Part shown: positions 36,538 through 44,753 of the stretch, piece after piece
Layout of the letters: the number at the start of each line of letters is the position of its first letter
Numbering within the stretch: the first letter of the stretch is position 1
Assembly: GCF_042433055.1 (NCBI RefSeq)
Contig: NZ_JBHLWB010000009.1
Location: 124,001-188,000 of the forward strand
DNA: 64,000 bases
Direction: 5' to 3'
Source: Gallibacterium trehalosifermentans
GTDB taxonomy: Bacteria; Pseudomonadota; Gammaproteobacteria; Enterobacterales; Pasteurellaceae
Program-made: the position numbers and the translations under genes
The notes under the pieces: model-generated
Database searches by the model: none
What the model was told of the DNA's origin: nothing
The model's input: only the letters and a program-made list of their open reading frames with translations

Positions 36538-36657
36538 ACAAATTCCTCACAAAAAGTAATTAAAGGAAAATAAGCTATGCCTATTTTGCATAAAAAGCAA
36601 GCATTATTCGCTAAATAAAAGCAAATAATTGAGAGTTATTCTTATTTAGAGAAGTTT

Positions 36658-36689
36658 CACGCTCTTGTATGGGTATTTGCAAGAGCGTG
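36658..36689 (-). terminator. Hairpin after copA
   Basis: A 10-bp perfect stem (CACGCTCTTG at 36658-36667 with 36680-36689) lies directly after the copA stop. It lacks a long T run on the minus strand but would separate copA from znuA. Confidence 0.6.
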
Positions 36690-36695
36690 AATAGT

Positions 36696-38849
36696 TTAAT
36701 TACGGAAATATCTTAAACGGTTGGCATTTAGTACAACAGTTACTGAACTACAAGCCATAGCAAGGGCAGCCCACATTGGATTGAGTAAACCTAAAGCAGC
36801 TACAGGGATTAAGATTAAGTTATAGATAAAAGCAAAAAATAGACTAAGCTTAATATTACGGAAAATAGTCTTTGCTATGTTAATTGCGTTTACTAATGTA
36901 GTGAGATTGGCATTAATCAGGGTAAGATCAGCGGTTTCCATGGAAACTTTTGCCCCACTGCCCATTGCAATGGATACATCTGCCATCACAAATGCCTGAG
37001 CATCATTTACGCCATCGCCCACCATGGCAGTAATCACTTGTTGCGAGCTTTGTTTAATTGTCTCTGCTTTCGTTTGGGGAGTAGCTTGAGCGATAACTTG
37101 AGTGATACCAAGCTGTTGCGCAAATGCGTTAGCAGTTTTGGGATTATCACCAGTCAACATGACACACTCAATCCCCACCTCTTTTAACTGATTTATGCTA
37201 TTAAGGGCATCGGATTTAATTTGATCGCTAATCGCAAAAACATTCATTAATTGTTTCCCTTGTGCAAGAAAAACTAAGCTAGCAGCTTGTTGTAGATGTG
37301 TTTGTATAAAAATTTGTGCAGGAGCAAGATCAATCTGTTGTTCTTGCATAAACACTTGACTCCCTAGTAGCCAAGTTTCGCCATTCAGCGTAGCAATCAG
37401 ACCTTTACCAGCAATTATTTCGCTACGTTCAATCGAGAAAGTTTGTAACTGTTGCTGTTGAGAAAATTGAATAATCGCATCAGCAAGAGGGTGAACCATT
37501 TGTTGTTCAATACTGGCTGCAACAGCGAAGCTATGTGGATCTTGTTGCCAAACTGCAGTTACCGTTGTTTTTCCTGTGGTAAGGGTACCTGTTTTATCAA
37601 AAAAGATTCGTTTTACTTGAGTTAACTGTTGTAAACCATTGGCTTCTTTAACTAACACACCAAGTTTTGCTGCCTGTCCTGTACCAACAATAATTGACAT
37701 TGGAATTGCTAAACCTAAGGCACAAGGACAAGAGATGACTAGTACTGAAATCGCCGCTAGCATTGCTTTACTTAATGCAGCCCCAACAATCAACCAACCA
37801 ATGAAAGTGAATAAAGCAATAATCAGTACAGCAGGAATAAAAATAGCCGCTACTTTATCGACTAATGTAGCGAGTTTTGGTTTGGACGTTTGTGCTTGAT
37901 CGATAGTGTGTATCATCTGTGCAAGTGTTGTATTGCGACCTGTTTGCGTAGCAATAATGTGTCCACCACCGTTATTCACTAAGGTGCCAGCGGTTACTTG
38001 ATCACCGATGCTTTTTTTGACTGGTAGCGATTCCCCAGTAAGCATAGCTTCATTAATCCATAACTCACCAGTTTGTACCGTACCATCAACAGGCACTTTA
38101 TCGCCAGTTTGTAACTGCACTATCATGCCTATTTTGACTCGTTTGGTGGCAATGGTTTTACTGATTCCAGTTTCAATAATAGTTGTTTGAGTAGGCAATA
38201 AATCCATAAGGGCAGACAGTGCTTTAGTCGCGGATTTTTTACCTCGACTTTCTAAAATTTTGCCAATATTGACAAAGCCAACGACCATTAAGCCAGAATC
38301 TAGATAGAGATGATGTTGGTTAAACGCGTGTGGAAATAAGATAATCAATAACGATAACAATAAACTCGTCAATGTCCCTAAAGCAATTAACGTATCCATT
38401 GAGGTGGTTTTATAACGAAGATTAGTCCAAGCTCGAATGAAAAAATGTTTTCCTGAATAATAAAGAGCTGCAATCACCAATCCACTCAATAGTAAATAAA
38501 TCAGTTGGTAAGTAAGCAGTTGTGTTGACCCCAATTCAGCATAACTTGGCAACCAATCAAACCACATCGCAAACATTAATGCAAAACCAGAACCTAGGGC
38601 GACAATAGTTTGCTTGATTTTGTGTTGGATCTCTTGTTGATACTGTTGATCAATGCGAGCAGTACGACTTATTTCATCTTCGACCAATTCAGCTTGATAA
38701 CCTGCATTGGTAACAGCAAGACAAATTTGATCTGCTTTTCCGCCAAGTACAGTAGCCGTGTTATCTGCCAGATTTACCCGCACACGACTCACGCCTGCAA
38801 CTTGCTGAATCGCTTTTTCTACTTTTGCTACACAAGCTGCACACGACAT
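36696..38849 (-). CDS. copA: Copper-exporting P1B-type ATPase CopA
   Basis: A Cu(I) export pump of the inner membrane. From the first ATG at 38849 it has 717 residues: a metal-binding domain with GMSCAACV, paired membrane helices, MLTGES, the ion-site CPC in ISCPCALGLA, the phosphorylation site FDKTGTLT, VHPLAD, and GDGVNDAQAF, ending in MACSSVTVVLNANRL. This ATG cuts off the first strand of the metal-binding domain (QLFLLKG), and its AAGGA is directly adjacent. The frame stays open upstream to 38996 with no ATG, GTG or TTG; the extra 49 codons form a Gln/Pro-rich linker that joins the end of the upstream chaperone gene in the -1 frame. The true product is probably an 894-residue three-domain fusion made by frameshifting. 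Confidence 0.9.
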   Translation of the reverse strand: MSCAACVAKVEKAIQQVAGVSRVRVNLADNTATVLGGKADQICLAVTNAGYQAELVEDEISRTARIDQQYQQEIQHKIKQTIVALGSGFALMFAMWFDWLPSYAELGSTQLLTYQLIYLLLSGLVIAALYYSGKHFFIRAWTNLRYKTTSMDTLIALGTLTSLLLSLLIILFPHAFNQHHLYLDSGLMVVGFVNIGKILESRGKKSATKALSALMDLLPTQTTIIETGISKTIATKRVKIGMIVQLQTGDKVPVDGTVQTGELWINEAMLTGESLPVKKSIGDQVTAGTLVNNGGGHIIATQTGRNTTLAQMIHTIDQAQTSKPKLATLVDKVAAIFIPAVLIIALFTFIGWLIVGAALSKAMLAAISVLVISCPCALGLAIPMSIIVGTGQAAKLGVLVKEANGLQQLTQVKRIFFDKTGTLTTGKTTVTAVWQQDPHSFAVAASIEQQMVHPLADAIIQFSQQQQLQTFSIERSEIIAGKGLIATLNGETWLLGSQVFMQEQQIDLAPAQIFIQTHLQQAASLVFLAQGKQLMNVFAISDQIKSDALNSINQLKEVGIECVMLTGDNPKTANAFAQQLGITQVIAQATPQTKAETIKQSSQQVITAMVGDGVNDAQAFVMADVSIAMGSGAKVSMETADLTLINANLTTLVNAINIAKTIFRNIKLSLFFAFIYNLILIPVAALGLLNPMWAALAMACSSVTVVLNANRLRYFRN

Positions 38850-38925
38850 TCCTTTGAGCAGGAAAAGTTGTTCTGGGATATTGTCTGATAGAGTAGGTAT
38901 TATGCTATTTGTTTGTTCGATCGGA

Positions 38926-38990
38926 GATTCAACGTGTTGTTGTTCAACAGGTTGTGTTGTTGGTTGAACGGATTTGACAACACGTTGATC
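38926..38990 (-). promoter_or_regulatory. RNA hairpin downstream of copZ stop, candidate frameshift stimulator
   Basis: On the minus strand, CAACGTGTTGT (38987-38977) pairs perfectly with ACAACACGTTG (38940-38930), extended by GAT/ATC past one bulged A. A nested 7-bp stem (GTTCAAC at 38969-38963 with GTTGAAC at 38948-38942) closes a 14-base loop. A competing pairing CGGAT/ATCCG could form a pseudoknot. The structure begins 5 (extended stem) to 8 (core stem) bases after the Lys AAG codon, which is the spacing used by -1 frameshift stimulators. Confidence 0.6.
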
Positions 38991-38992
38991 CG

Positions 38993-39379
38993 CTACTTTG
39001 CTGCAAAACCTGCTTGTTCTATTGCTTGGATAGCTTGTTCTATACTGGCATCACCGTAAATCTTTGCCGAAGTCAGATCAACATCGGTATACACGACATC
39101 AGGTAGATTTTCTAATGTCGCACGAACACTTTTTATACAATGTTGGCAATTTAGCCCAGAAAGTTCAAGAGTGTGAGCTGGGGCTGTAGCGATTTCTGCT
39201 TGATAACCTGCTTGTTCTACCGTTTGCATAGCTTGCTCTGCTGTAACATCACCCACAATTCTCGCATAGTGTAGTGATACTTTAACCTGTTCAACCTTTG
39301 GTAACGCACTAAGTGCTTTTGTTACGTTTTTCACACAGTGTTGGCAAGATAGATCAGCGAGTTTAAGTAATATCATCAT
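38993..39379 (-). CDS. Two-domain copper chaperone (CopZ-like), 5' part of copA
   Basis: A 128-residue cytoplasmic protein made of two heavy-metal-associated domains, with metal sites CQHC at residues 12-15 and CQHC at 78-81. This CxHC form resembles the first domain of E. coli CopA, which is also released as the chaperone CopA(Z) by frameshifting. The frame ends in GCA GCA AAG TAG, and the copA frame continues at -1 from that point. An AAGGAG ribosome-binding site precedes two adjacent ATG codons. A CueR-type promoter lies about 50 bases upstream. It should carry Cu(I) to CopA, whether separately or as the N-terminus of a fused pump. Confidence 0.88.
   Translation of the reverse strand: MMILLKLADLSCQHCVKNVTKALSALPKVEQVKVSLHYARIVGDVTAEQAMQTVEQAGYQAEIATAPAHTLELSGLNCQHCIKSVRATLENLPDVVYTDVDLTSAKIYGDASIEQAIQAIEQAGFAAK
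38996..39002 (-). other. Candidate -1 slip site at end of copZ-like gene
   Basis: The heptamer read in the zero frame is A GCA AAG, followed by TAG. The A-site lysine codon AAG can re-pair as AAA in the -1 frame; the P-site GCA cannot re-pair well, so it is not a canonical slippery heptamer. Shifting here leads directly into the open copA frame. Confidence 0.4.
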
Positions 39380-39428
39380 TGCGCTCCTTAAATAAGTTTT
39401 TCAGATAATCTTGATAAAAAACGGTGTT

Positions 39429-39459
39429 ACAATAAACCCTCCTGTAAGGTAAGAGTCAA
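39429..39459 (-). promoter_or_regulatory. CueR-type promoter/operator for copZ-copA
   Basis: On the minus strand a -35 box TTGACT (39459-39454) and a -10 box TATTGT (39434-39429) are separated by 19 bp, CTTACCTTACAGGAGGGTT. The long 19-bp spacer with an imperfect dyad is the hallmark of MerR-family activated promoters, and the dyad resembles the E. coli copA CueR site. The -35 end lies 10 bases before the divergent cueR ATG. Confidence 0.8.
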
Positions 39460-39469
39460 GGAAAAAAGA

Positions 39470-39895
39470 ATGTATATTCATGAAGTCGTAAAATTGACGA
39501 GTTTAACCGCAAAAGCGATTCGTTTTTATGAAGAAAAAGGGTTAATTACTCCACCGAGTCGTAGTGCCAATGGTTATCGTCAATATGGAATCCAACATAT
39601 TGAGGCATTAAATTTAATTCGTGAAGCGAGAGAAATTGGTTTTTCCTTGCCAGAATGTGAACAACTCTTATCTTTGTATCGCAACCCTCATCGGCGTAGT
39701 GCAGACGTTAAAGCACAAACTTTAGCTAAAATTAATGAAATTGATCAACAGATAATGCGTTTACAACAAATGCGTGAAAAATTAATGACATTAGCTGAAC
39801 AATGCCCTGGAGATGACAGTAAGGATTGTCCAATTATTAATTCTCTAAGTGGACAAAGTTGTTGCCATCATAAATCATCATTGCACAACAAGTAA
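39470..39895 (+). CDS. cueR: Copper-responsive MerR-family regulator CueR
   Basis: A 141-residue activator that binds Cu(I) and turns on copA-type promoters by untwisting the 19-bp spacer. It has the N-terminal MerR helix-turn-helix (VVKLTSLTAKAIRFYEEKGLITPP), a dimerisation helix, and the metal loop CPGDDSKDCPI, which contains the two cysteines that coordinate Cu(I). The CCHH tail is also typical of CueR. It is divergent from copZ-copA; its 3' end overlaps ftsP by 18 bases on the opposite strand. Confidence 0.95.
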   Translation: MYIHEVVKLTSLTAKAIRFYEEKGLITPPSRSANGYRQYGIQHIEALNLIREAREIGFSLPECEQLLSLYRNPHRRSADVKAQTLAKINEIDQQIMRLQQMREKLMTLAEQCPGDDSKDCPIINSLSGQSCCHHKSSLHNK

Positions 39896-41281
39896 TCCCA
39901 TACAGCCTTTGTCAGCTAACAACAAATTGGAGGCTCCAAAAATAAATGGGTAAGAGTTGGAAGATTGATTCTCAAATTTCACTAAAATTCGGGTTTCACC
40001 CATTACCCACACAGTATCTGTCCAACTCAGTTCATCTTTAGGAGAACGTTTGCCATTTTGTTGTTCAATTAAAAATTTCGCACCCTGTAGCTGGAAACCT
40101 GTTGGCTGATCGGCCGAGAGAATCCAACGTTCGACCGTATCTAATTTAGCAACAATATCAATTCGGCGAGGATCAAAACGGCGTTGATTAATCATTGCAT
40201 CTTGTGTATTTAAGGCAAAAGTGCGTTCTTTAACTGGTGTTAACGGTAATCCTAGATTAGCGTCAGGTAGAGTTGGCTGCTGTTGTGTAAATGCAGAAGC
40301 TAAGCCTTGTGGACGTAATTCTACAACAAGATTATTTTCGAGATTGTCAGATAAGCCTAAGATACTGCGTAGTTGATCAAAAATACCGTGATCTTTGCCA
40401 GCCAATAATCTAACGGTTTGTCCCTGTGTTAAATTGACTAATACTTCAACTCGCTCACCAGGCGCTAAAAGTAATGTTGTTATTGCTTGTGGCTTTGGTA
40501 GAAAACCTAAACCAGAGGCAATTTTTAATAGTAGCTGTTGGTTATCTAAAGCTAAATAATAGGGGCGAGAAACGGAGGCATTGAGTAAACGTAAACGAAC
40601 AAAACCTCTCGGGACATTCAAAAAGCAATTACGCTGCCCATTCACAAATAGCTGTTTTCCTAAAAATTGGTTTTTATCAAGATTAAAAAGTTGTTGCCCT
40701 TCATAATTGAGCGTGAGATCTTGCAAAATCAGGGGAATATCATTTTCACCGTATTTATTAGGGATAAAGCTTTGCTTACTCTCTTCATCTTCAATGATCC
40801 ACATTCCAGCTAAGCCACGATAGCTTTGATAAGCTGAGCGCCCAATGGTATCGCTATGATACCAACAAGTTGAAGCACTTTGTTTGATTGGAATAATCGG
40901 CGACCAAGAGGTTTGCGGTGCAATATTTCGATTGATGCTCCCTGAAATTTCACCATTCGCTTGTAAGCCTTGAATATTGATTGCAATCGTTTCACTTAGG
41001 CTATTGCGATACGTTAAACGCAGAAAATCCTTTTGTTTCATCTTGATAGTCGGACCGAGATAAAAATCATTGAAGCCCCAAGCATCAACTTTTTGTTTGC
41101 CATTAAATGATTTTTGGATATTTAGCGCATTTAAGAGAATTGGCGAGCCACGCCCAACAGCTGTCAGTGGAGGAATCCATAGAGGAACTTTATCTTCCGC
41201 CATTGCATAACGAGATAAGCTGTTGCTAACAGCAACAGCCAGAGAGCTTTGTAGAAATTGGCGACGAGAAACGTTTCCCAT
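39878..41281 (-). CDS. ftsP: Cell division protein FtsP (SufI)
   Basis: A 467-residue periplasmic protein with a twin-arginine signal (SRRQFLQSSLAVAVS). It has the three-cupredoxin layout of multicopper oxidases, but the copper ligands are gone: the usual HWHG is replaced by NIQGLQ, and the C-terminal HPFHLHG and HCH motifs are absent (SYPFIFGASNL and ADKGCMGLL instead). This is the pattern of FtsP, which stabilises the divisome under stress, not of the copper oxidase CueO. It follows plsC as in E. coli. Its position next to copper genes is incidental. Confidence 0.88.
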   Translation of the reverse strand: MGNVSRRQFLQSSLAVAVSNSLSRYAMAEDKVPLWIPPLTAVGRGSPILLNALNIQKSFNGKQKVDAWGFNDFYLGPTIKMKQKDFLRLTYRNSLSETIAINIQGLQANGEISGSINRNIAPQTSWSPIIPIKQSASTCWYHSDTIGRSAYQSYRGLAGMWIIEDEESKQSFIPNKYGENDIPLILQDLTLNYEGQQLFNLDKNQFLGKQLFVNGQRNCFLNVPRGFVRLRLLNASVSRPYYLALDNQQLLLKIASGLGFLPKPQAITTLLLAPGERVEVLVNLTQGQTVRLLAGKDHGIFDQLRSILGLSDNLENNLVVELRPQGLASAFTQQQPTLPDANLGLPLTPVKERTFALNTQDAMINQRRFDPRRIDIVAKLDTVERWILSADQPTGFQLQGAKFLIEQQNGKRSPKDELSWTDTVWVMGETRILVKFENQSSNSYPFIFGASNLLLADKGCMGLLVVQ

Positions 41282-41299
41282 AATCCTCCTCCTTATTAT

Positions 41300-42031
41300 T
41301 TATATGCGCTGGTGAGTTTCTGCAATTTCTGCATCAAGTTTCGCAATGTGTTGTTCCATTAAATCATGACAATATTGAGCAAAATCACGCACGGTTTCAC
41401 GGTTGTAATCACCGCTTGAAATAGGCGGTAACATTTCACAAATGACTTTACCATTATGCCAACGATTAAGATTAATTTTGTTATGTGTTGTTGAACAAAC
41501 TACAGGAACAACAGGAACGCCCGCTTCGATAGCCGCATAAAAAGCGCCTGTTTTAAATGGAAGCAAACCTCTACCACGGCTGCGCGTCCCCTCTGGGAAC
41601 ATCCAAATAGATAAATTATCTTGATGAATGCGTTTCGCTAATGTGGTCATGGTATTGTGTGCTTTACTACGGTTTTCGCGGTCAATAAAAATGTTTCCTG
41701 TTGCCCAATACAATAAACCAAAAAAAGGAACCCAAATGAGACTTTTTTTTCCAACGCTTACCGTGCGAGGCATTACCATATGTGAAATGGTAACCATATC
41801 ATAATTATTTTGGTGATTGCCGATATAGATACAACGCGCAAATTTTTCTGCACCTTCAGGATAGCGGTATTCAACTTGTAAACCAAATAAGGGGTGTAAA
41901 CGTGCGAACCAATGAGCAAAAAGAGCGACATTATTTGGATTTTTAAAACGGATTAGTGAATAAATAGAACCAATGACACAAATAAGAATACAGCAAATAA
42001 TAACAATCAAAATACGAAGTAATTTCAGCAT
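41300..42031 (-). CDS. plsC: 1-acyl-sn-glycerol-3-phosphate acyltransferase PlsC
   Basis: A 243-residue membrane enzyme that acylates lysophosphatidic acid to phosphatidic acid. It begins with a hydrophobic anchor (ILIVIICCILICVIGSIYSL). The acyltransferase motifs are NHQNNYD (HX4D) near residue 73, the GVIFIDR-like NIFIDRENRSK, FPEGTRSRGRG, and the PVVPVV strand. The ftsP gene starts 18 bases downstream, so both are probably cotranscribed. Confidence 0.94.
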   Translation of the reverse strand: MLKLLRILIVIICCILICVIGSIYSLIRFKNPNNVALFAHWFARLHPLFGLQVEYRYPEGAEKFARCIYIGNHQNNYDMVTISHMVMPRTVSVGKKSLIWVPFFGLLYWATGNIFIDRENRSKAHNTMTTLAKRIHQDNLSIWMFPEGTRSRGRGLLPFKTGAFYAAIEAGVPVVPVVCSTTHNKINLNRWHNGKVICEMLPPISSGDYNRETVRDFAQYCHDLMEQHIAKLDAEIAETHQRI

Positions 42032-42154
42032 AGGTTATCCCTCAAAAAAATTGCAGCAAGTATAGCGAATTTACTAGGATAAGTACAAAAGAAGAAAGCA
42101 CGGATAGCAAAAATGCTTTATAGTATGTGTTTCATTAATGAATGATAATTTAAC

Positions 42155-42889
42155 ATGAGTAAACCAACCTATTTTATTGCCGATTTACATTTGAGTGAGC
42201 ATTCTCCTCACTTATTAGCACTGTTTCGTTATTTTATGACGAACGTGGCACCGCAAGCACAAGCACTTTATATTTTAGGTGATCTGTTTGATTTTTGGGT
42301 AGGCGATGATGAAGATTCTGCAACGATTCAAGAAATTAAACAGTTATTGCGTCATTTAACAACACAAGGTATCCCTTGCTATTTTTGTCATGGTAATCGT
42401 GATTTCTTAGTAGGCGAACGCTTTGCCAAACAGACTGGAGTGCAACTATTACCTGAATATCATCAAATTGATCTCTATGGACAAATGACATTACTTTGTC
42501 ATGGCGATACGTTATGTACTGATGATGTGGCTTATCAAAAATTTCGCCAGCGTGTACATCAACGTTGGTTACAGAAACTGTTTCTTTGTTTACCGTTAAA
42601 TTTCAGAATTAGGCTTGCACAACGAATTCGTCAACAAAGCCAAGCAGATAAACAGGACAAATCTGCGCAAATTATGAATGTGAATGCGGATACTGTGGAA
42701 GAAACTTTTGCAAGATTTCAGGTAAGTCAACTGATTCACGGTCATACGCATCGGCAAGCCATTCATTTATTAGCAAATAATAGAAAGCGAATCGTGTTAG
42801 GTGATTGGCGAAAGGAATTATCTGTATTTATAGTTGAGGAAAATAAAGCAGGCTATTTCCTTAATCTCACATTACCAGATGAAAAATGA
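42155..42889 (+). CDS. lpxH: UDP-2,3-diacylglucosamine hydrolase LpxH
   Basis: A 244-residue calcineurin-like phosphoesterase. It cleaves UDP-2,3-diacylglucosamine to lipid X in lipid A synthesis. All five metallophosphatase motifs are present: ADLHLSEH, GDLFDFWVGDD, GNRDFLVG, CHGDT and HGHTHR. The length matches the family. It is divergent from plsC and followed by a hairpin terminator. Confidence 0.95.
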   Translation: MSKPTYFIADLHLSEHSPHLLALFRYFMTNVAPQAQALYILGDLFDFWVGDDEDSATIQEIKQLLRHLTTQGIPCYFCHGNRDFLVGERFAKQTGVQLLPEYHQIDLYGQMTLLCHGDTLCTDDVAYQKFRQRVHQRWLQKLFLCLPLNFRIRLAQRIRQQSQADKQDKSAQIMNVNADTVEETFARFQVSQLIHGHTHRQAIHLLANNRKRIVLGDWRKELSVFIVEENKAGYFLNLTLPDEK

Positions 42890-42909
42890 GAGTATAGAGA
42901 AAAAAGAAA

Positions 42910-42933
42910 GCCCATAGTTATTTAACTATGGGC
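42910..42933 (+). terminator. Terminator after lpxH
   Basis: An 11-bp perfect palindromic stem (GCCCATAGTTA and complement) has a very short loop; an AT-rich stretch with T runs follows. Flanking A runs could also serve the tRNA transcript from the other side. Confidence 0.75.
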
Positions 42934-43007
42934 AAAATTTCTTTTGGTATAAAAACTAAATTTCATAAAAGGAGACAAATAAAAAATAGTACCAAAAGAA
43001 AAAAATC

Positions 43008-43083
43008 TGGCTCCTCCTGCTGGACTTGAACCAGCGACATATGGATTAACAGTCCACCGTTCTACCGACTGAACTAAGGAGGA
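43008..43083 (-). tRNA. tRNA-Asn (GTT)
   Basis: A 76-base cloverleaf on the minus strand. The acceptor stem TCCTCCT pairs with AGGAGGA, with discriminator G and encoded CCA. The anticodon arm reads GGACTGTTAATCC (anticodon GTT), and the T-loop is TTCAAGT. It is nearly identical to enterobacterial tRNA-Asn in the D and anticodon arms. It stands alone, in the 420-base gap between lpxH and the DUF945 gene. Confidence 0.96.
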
Positions 43084-43227
43084 ATAGCCCCATTGGGCAA
43101 TGCGGGCTGCATTTTATTGATTTTGTTTTGCTTTGTCAACAGCTAAGCTGTTCGAATATTGTTTGGTGGAGATGTTTATAGGAGACGGGAAAACGGGTAA
43201 AAACTACAAACTAATCAGTAGGCAATA

Positions 43228-43264
43228 ACAAATAAGGCGTTCAAATATCATACGCCTTATTTGT
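43228..43264 (-). terminator. Terminator after DUF945 gene
   Basis: A 13-bp perfect stem (ACAAATAAGGCGT at 43228-43240 with 43252-43264) has an 11-base loop, 47 bases after the end of the DUF945 gene. No other feature is visible between it and the tRNA. Confidence 0.75.
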
Positions 43265-43310
43265 GAGTTGAAGAGTAGTTATTAGGGGATTACTCAGGAA
43301 TTATCTTGTC

Positions 43311-44714
43311 TCAAAATCCAGTAACTAATTGTAGTAAAGCAAAGAATAAAACTTCTTTTGGTATTTCTTGCTGGTTGAGATAAAACTTTTTGTCTTTTTG
43401 TTCAAAGTTGAATTCATAAGATGTCTCTGTTTCAGTCAAAATACCTCTTACTACTTGCTCTTGTAATAATCTTTGAATACCCGTTTGAATGTTCTCTACA
43501 TCTTGATCGCTGATTGTTTTTTCAGCTTGTTGAGTATAGAGCATTTTTATTATGCCTGTAATAAATTGTTGTTGAAATGCTTTATCTAGGACGAGGGAGA
43601 GACGTAATTGGTTAAAAATATCTTCAAGCTTTCCTTTATCTAAAGCTTGTTTAAAATCCATTTGCCCTAATTGAATATGACTATTTAAAGCAAACTGTCC
43701 ATTCGCATTATGTAACGCCAATGGCGCAATAATGAATTGAGGTTGATTAGTGAATATGGTTTGCAAAGCTTTTCCTAGTTTCGCTTGATCATTCTCTAAT
43801 GCTGCCTCAACAATTTTTTGGAATGCCTCTCCTTGTAAATGATTTAACTCAAATTTAGCTTTTTGCGCATATAAGGATTGCTGATTAATTAAGACATTAT
43901 CAATCGTACCTTCTGATTTTATTGAGAAAAAATCGCCGTCTTTGCTAGATTCCTCATGACTAATTTGATTTTCATAAGTAATTGAAAAAGTTTGGTTTCC
44001 CTCTTTTTTTAACAGTTGCTCTATTTGTAATCGTTTAACTTTACTGGTGCCTTTGCCAACAGGTAAATATTTCCATTGGGTTAACTGTAAATCACCTTGA
44101 GTAGCAAATTCTTCTATTAGAATTTTGCTGGGAAGTTCATTGCGTTGATCTGTAATAATATTTAAATCCAAATGATTTAACGTTGCTTGATAGTGAATAT
44201 TTTTCTCTTTATCAAGCGTCAACTGATATTGGCTATCTGACCAATTAGCCTGTCCTTTTTCTGTTTGTAATTTACCTGAACTAATCGCTAAATTAAGATT
44301 TAATTGCTGTTGATAATCAACGTTTGTCGTCAATAAGAACGGTTGTGCTTTACTAAAGAGTTTAAAAAAGGGTTCGGTTTGTTCATTTTTGATTAACGTG
44401 GTTTCAACAGAAGCCATCAGAGGTTGAAAGGAAGATTGCGATAACAGATTTGTTGGTAATGGTCCATGATAAATATGACTTTGTACAGGGAATGATTTAT
44501 CGCCCATTTTTACATCATATTGCATTTCACTGGAAAAGATGTGTCGTTGAAATTTGATATTTTCTAGTTGAATTAAAGGATTTTGATTTATTGCCGCAAC
44601 TTCTTCTGGATAAATTTGTTCAATTTGTTTACCTGTGTACCAAGCTCCGCCGATCCATATACCGCCAAGCACAAGGATTGTTGCAGGGATAATAGCCAAT
44701 TTCTTTTGCATCAT
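43311..44714 (-). CDS. DUF945 (YdgA-like) membrane-anchored protein
   Basis: A 467-residue protein with a single N-terminal membrane anchor (LAIIPATILVLGGIWIGGAWYTG) and a large beta-rich periplasmic part. The start GGIWIGGAWYTGKQIEQIYP and the repeated QLGQMDF/LQGEAF-type strands fit the DUF945 family, whose function is unknown. It follows cyuA by 39 bases on the same strand with AAGGA before its ATG, so an operon is likely. A related gene lies near dnaK in H. influenzae, which fits the neighbourhood. Confidence 0.78.
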   Translation of the reverse strand: MMQKKLAIIPATILVLGGIWIGGAWYTGKQIEQIYPEEVAAINQNPLIQLENIKFQRHIFSSEMQYDVKMGDKSFPVQSHIYHGPLPTNLLSQSSFQPLMASVETTLIKNEQTEPFFKLFSKAQPFLLTTNVDYQQQLNLNLAISSGKLQTEKGQANWSDSQYQLTLDKEKNIHYQATLNHLDLNIITDQRNELPSKILIEEFATQGDLQLTQWKYLPVGKGTSKVKRLQIEQLLKKEGNQTFSITYENQISHEESSKDGDFFSIKSEGTIDNVLINQQSLYAQKAKFELNHLQGEAFQKIVEAALENDQAKLGKALQTIFTNQPQFIIAPLALHNANGQFALNSHIQLGQMDFKQALDKGKLEDIFNQLRLSLVLDKAFQQQFITGIIKMLYTQQAEKTISDQDVENIQTGIQRLLQEQVVRGILTETETSYEFNFEQKDKKFYLNQQEIPKEVLFFALLQLVTGF

Positions 44715-44753
44715 AATTTTCCTTCTAAATATGTTTCTTTGTTAAAAATGGAG

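Noticed and set aside
36576..36592. Zur operator before znuA
   Set aside because: TATGC-N7-GCATA is a short dyad but does not resemble the known Zur site; noted only as a weak possibility.
39878..41281. Multicopper oxidase CueO, because of the fold and the copper neighbours
   Set aside because: The copper ligand motifs are missing, and the gene follows plsC as ftsP (sufI) does in E. coli.
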